Below are positions 62,722-64,000 of a stretch of 64,000 nt of DNA, piece after piece. Each line of letters begins with the position of its first letter. Positions within the stretch are counted from its first letter, which is position 1. Below the pieces are notes generated by a model that was not told the origin of the DNA, searched no databases, and saw only the letters and a program-made list of their open reading frames with translations. The stretch is from contig NZ_CP017075.1 in NCBI RefSeq assembly GCF_001742225.1, forward strand, positions 1,984,001 to 2,048,000. The letters run 5' to 3'. A program made the translations under genes and the position numbers. Source of the DNA: Novosphingobium resinovorum. GTDB lineage: Bacteria; Pseudomonadota; Alphaproteobacteria; Sphingomonadales; Sphingomonadaceae.

Positions 62722-63800
62722 AGCTGGCCCTGGCAACCGACGCCTGGTTGCCGCAGGTCAACGGCGTCGTCCGCTCGCTCACCTCGACCGTCGAACACCT
62801 CACTGCCCGCGGGCACGAGGTCGAGACGATCACGCCCGACCGCTTCCTGACGATGCCGATGCCGGGCTATGCCTCGATCCGGCTGGCGATGGCGCCGCGC
62901 TTCGGCGTACGCCGGATGCTCGACAAGGCGGCGCCGGACATCGTCCACATCGCCACCGAAGGCCCGATCGGCTGGGCCGCGCGCGGCTGGTGCCTGGCGC
63001 GCGGGGTGCCCTTCACTTCGGCCTTCCACACGCGTTTTCCTGAATACTGCGCGGTGCGCACCGGGCTCTCCGCCGAGTACTTCTGGCCGATCCTGCAGCG
63101 TTTCCATGCGCAGAGTCAGGCGGTCATGGTCTCCACCCGCAGCCTCGCCGCCGAACTGGAAGAACGCGGCATCGGCCCGACCCGCGCGTGGAGCCGGGGC
63201 ATCGACCACGCCCTGTTCCGCCCCGACGGCCCGCGCCTTGCGGAGATGACCGCGCTGAAGGCGATGCGGCCCGGTCCTGTCCTGCTCAACGTTGGCCGCG
63301 TCGCGCCGGAGAAGAACCTCGAGGCCTTCCTCGACCTCGACGTGCCCGGCAGCAAAGTGGTGGTCGGAGACGGCCCTGCGCTCGACAACCTGCGCCGCCG
63401 CTATCCGCACGTGCTGTTCCTCGGCGCACTGTCGGGCGAGGCGCTGGCCTCTGCCTATCGCAGCGCCGACTGCTTCGTGTTTCCCAGCCTGACCGACACC
63501 TTCGGCCTCGTCGTCATCGAGGCGCTGGCTTGCGGCACTCCGGTGGCAGCGTACCCGGTGACCGGGCCGATCGACATCCTCGGGCCTGACGGACGGGGCG
63601 TGGACCACCGTGTCGGCTGGGCGGCGGGCGCGGTCGATACCTCGCTCGCCCGCGCGGTCGAGGGCGCACTGACGGTGGAGCGGACCGACGCCGCCGCGCT
63701 GGGCTCGCTCTATTCGTGGGAACGCGCCACCGACCAGTTCCTCGCCGCGATCGAGGGCGCGCTGGACAGCGCCGAACGCGGCCTTCGGTCAGCGGCCTAG
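62718..63800 (+). CDS. GT4-family glycosyltransferase
   Basis: A 360-aa transferase starting with GTG (MKLALATDAWLPQVNGVVRS). The C-terminal nucleotide-sugar domain has LLNVGRVAPEKNLEAFL and DTFGLVVIEALACG (the E-x7-E region). It resembles GDP-mannose-dependent or sulfoquinovosyl-type glycosyltransferases acting on diacylglycerol or phosphatidyl-inositol acceptors. Coupled with the phosphoesterase, a glycolipid pathway is likely; the exact sugar is not readable from sequence. Confidence 0.9.
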   Translation: MKLALATDAWLPQVNGVVRSLTSTVEHLTARGHEVETITPDRFLTMPMPGYASIRLAMAPRFGVRRMLDKAAPDIVHIATEGPIGWAARGWCLARGVPFTSAFHTRFPEYCAVRTGLSAEYFWPILQRFHAQSQAVMVSTRSLAAELEERGIGPTRAWSRGIDHALFRPDGPRLAEMTALKAMRPGPVLLNVGRVAPEKNLEAFLDLDVPGSKVVVGDGPALDNLRRRYPHVLFLGALSGEALASAYRSADCFVFPSLTDTFGLVVIEALACGTPVAAYPVTGPIDILGPDGRGVDHRVGWAAGAVDTSLARAVEGALTVERTDAAALGSLYSWERATDQFLAAIEGALDSAERGLRSAA

Positions 63801-64000
63801 CGTCCCCTCCCCGTGCCTTGTCATCTCCGAAGGCGGGAGGCCAGGGTCAGGTTTGAGATGCGCCGCCTGTCAGGTGCTTACGCGATGGGACCAAGGTACA
63901 GGCAGTCCAAGCCGGATCGCGCCCGGCCAGACCCCGATCACAGCGGCGGTTGGGGAGCGTGTCCGCTGGGTTCACGTACCGGGCGGCCGAGGAAATCCTC
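63801..64000. other. Window edge, no assignable gene
   Basis: The minus strand is open in two frames to the edge: one ends with ...PQPPL at a TGA (63938-63940), the other continues to about 63855. Neither could be recognised as a known protein. A half REP-like motif (GTCATCTCCGAAGGCGGGAG) lies at 63820-63840. Confidence 0.3.

Overview
The window is high-GC DNA from an alphaproteobacterium of the order Sphingomonadales; Novosphingobium or a close relative is the best guess. This rests on the gene content: a crtY-crtI-crtB carotenoid cluster, a PhyR/EcfG general stress response locus, a DUF2585 protein, a bacteriophytochrome with its heme oxygenase, and REP-like palindromes of the kind common in sphingomonads. 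No rRNA, CRISPR array, plasmid or prophage backbone is visible.

Layout. (1) 1-11.6 kb, minus strand: the start of the spc operon (rplX, rplN), the S10 operon (rpsJ-rplC-rplD-rplW-rplB-rpsS-rplV-rpsC-rplP-rpmC-rpsQ) and the str operon (rpsL-rpsG-fusA-tuf). Intrinsic terminators follow rpsQ, rpsG and tuf. (2) 12.2-16.6 kb: an AT-richer foreign patch. A two-gene module (unknown protein plus SIR2/AbiH-like protein) has its first gene split by two nested insertion sequences. Removing them with their TTA(G) target duplications restores the reading frame exactly. (3) 16.9-23 kb: a hypothetical DNA-binding-like protein, a Tyr/Gly-rich lipoprotein, a Rieske oxygenase, a PhoX-type phosphatase and a Crp/Fnr regulator. 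(4) 23.3-30.8 kb: signalling genes, namely bphO-bphP with a fused receiver, a parDE pair, a receiver-GGDEF-EAL protein, and a PAS kinase with a response regulator. (5) 31-38.3 kb: a stress region with an asparaginase-domain protein, MFS transporter, topoisomerase IB, hemerythrin, pyridoxamine-oxidase-like protein, ecfG with a downstream receiver, and divergent phyR. The ecfG-phyR gap holds a strong candidate small RNA with its own EcfG promoter, a long C-rich loop and a terminator, resembling Caulobacter GsrN. (6) 38.4-44.8 kb: thiC with a TPP riboswitch, an SRAP-like protein lacking its catalytic Cys, DUF1838, a uracil-DNA glycosylase-like protein, MipA/OmpV, DUF2585 and a GNAT enzyme. (7) 44.9-49.7 kb: crtY-crtI-(DUF1851-like)-LOG-crtB. 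(8) 49.8-64 kb: a small stress-type membrane peptide, Bcr/CflA efflux, dinB, a TonB-like protein, rpoN, lptB, a PmbA-type protein, two identical tRNA-Gly(GCC) genes around a VanZ-like gene, a CnoX-like thioredoxin, a Lon-N-domain protein, an unusual OmpR-type regulator, an LpxH-like phosphoesterase and a glycosyltransferase.

How parts work together. EcfG-type promoters (GGAAC, 16-17 nt, CGTT) lie before ecfG, the sRNA and the pyridoxamine-oxidase-like gene. Near-consensus copies precede the hemerythrin gene and the small membrane protein. This suggests a local stress regulon controlled by PhyR/EcfG. The anti-sigma factor gene nepR, expected beside ecfG or phyR, was not found here. The crt genes supply beta-cyclisation, desaturation and phytoene synthesis, but crtE and hydroxylases must lie elsewhere.
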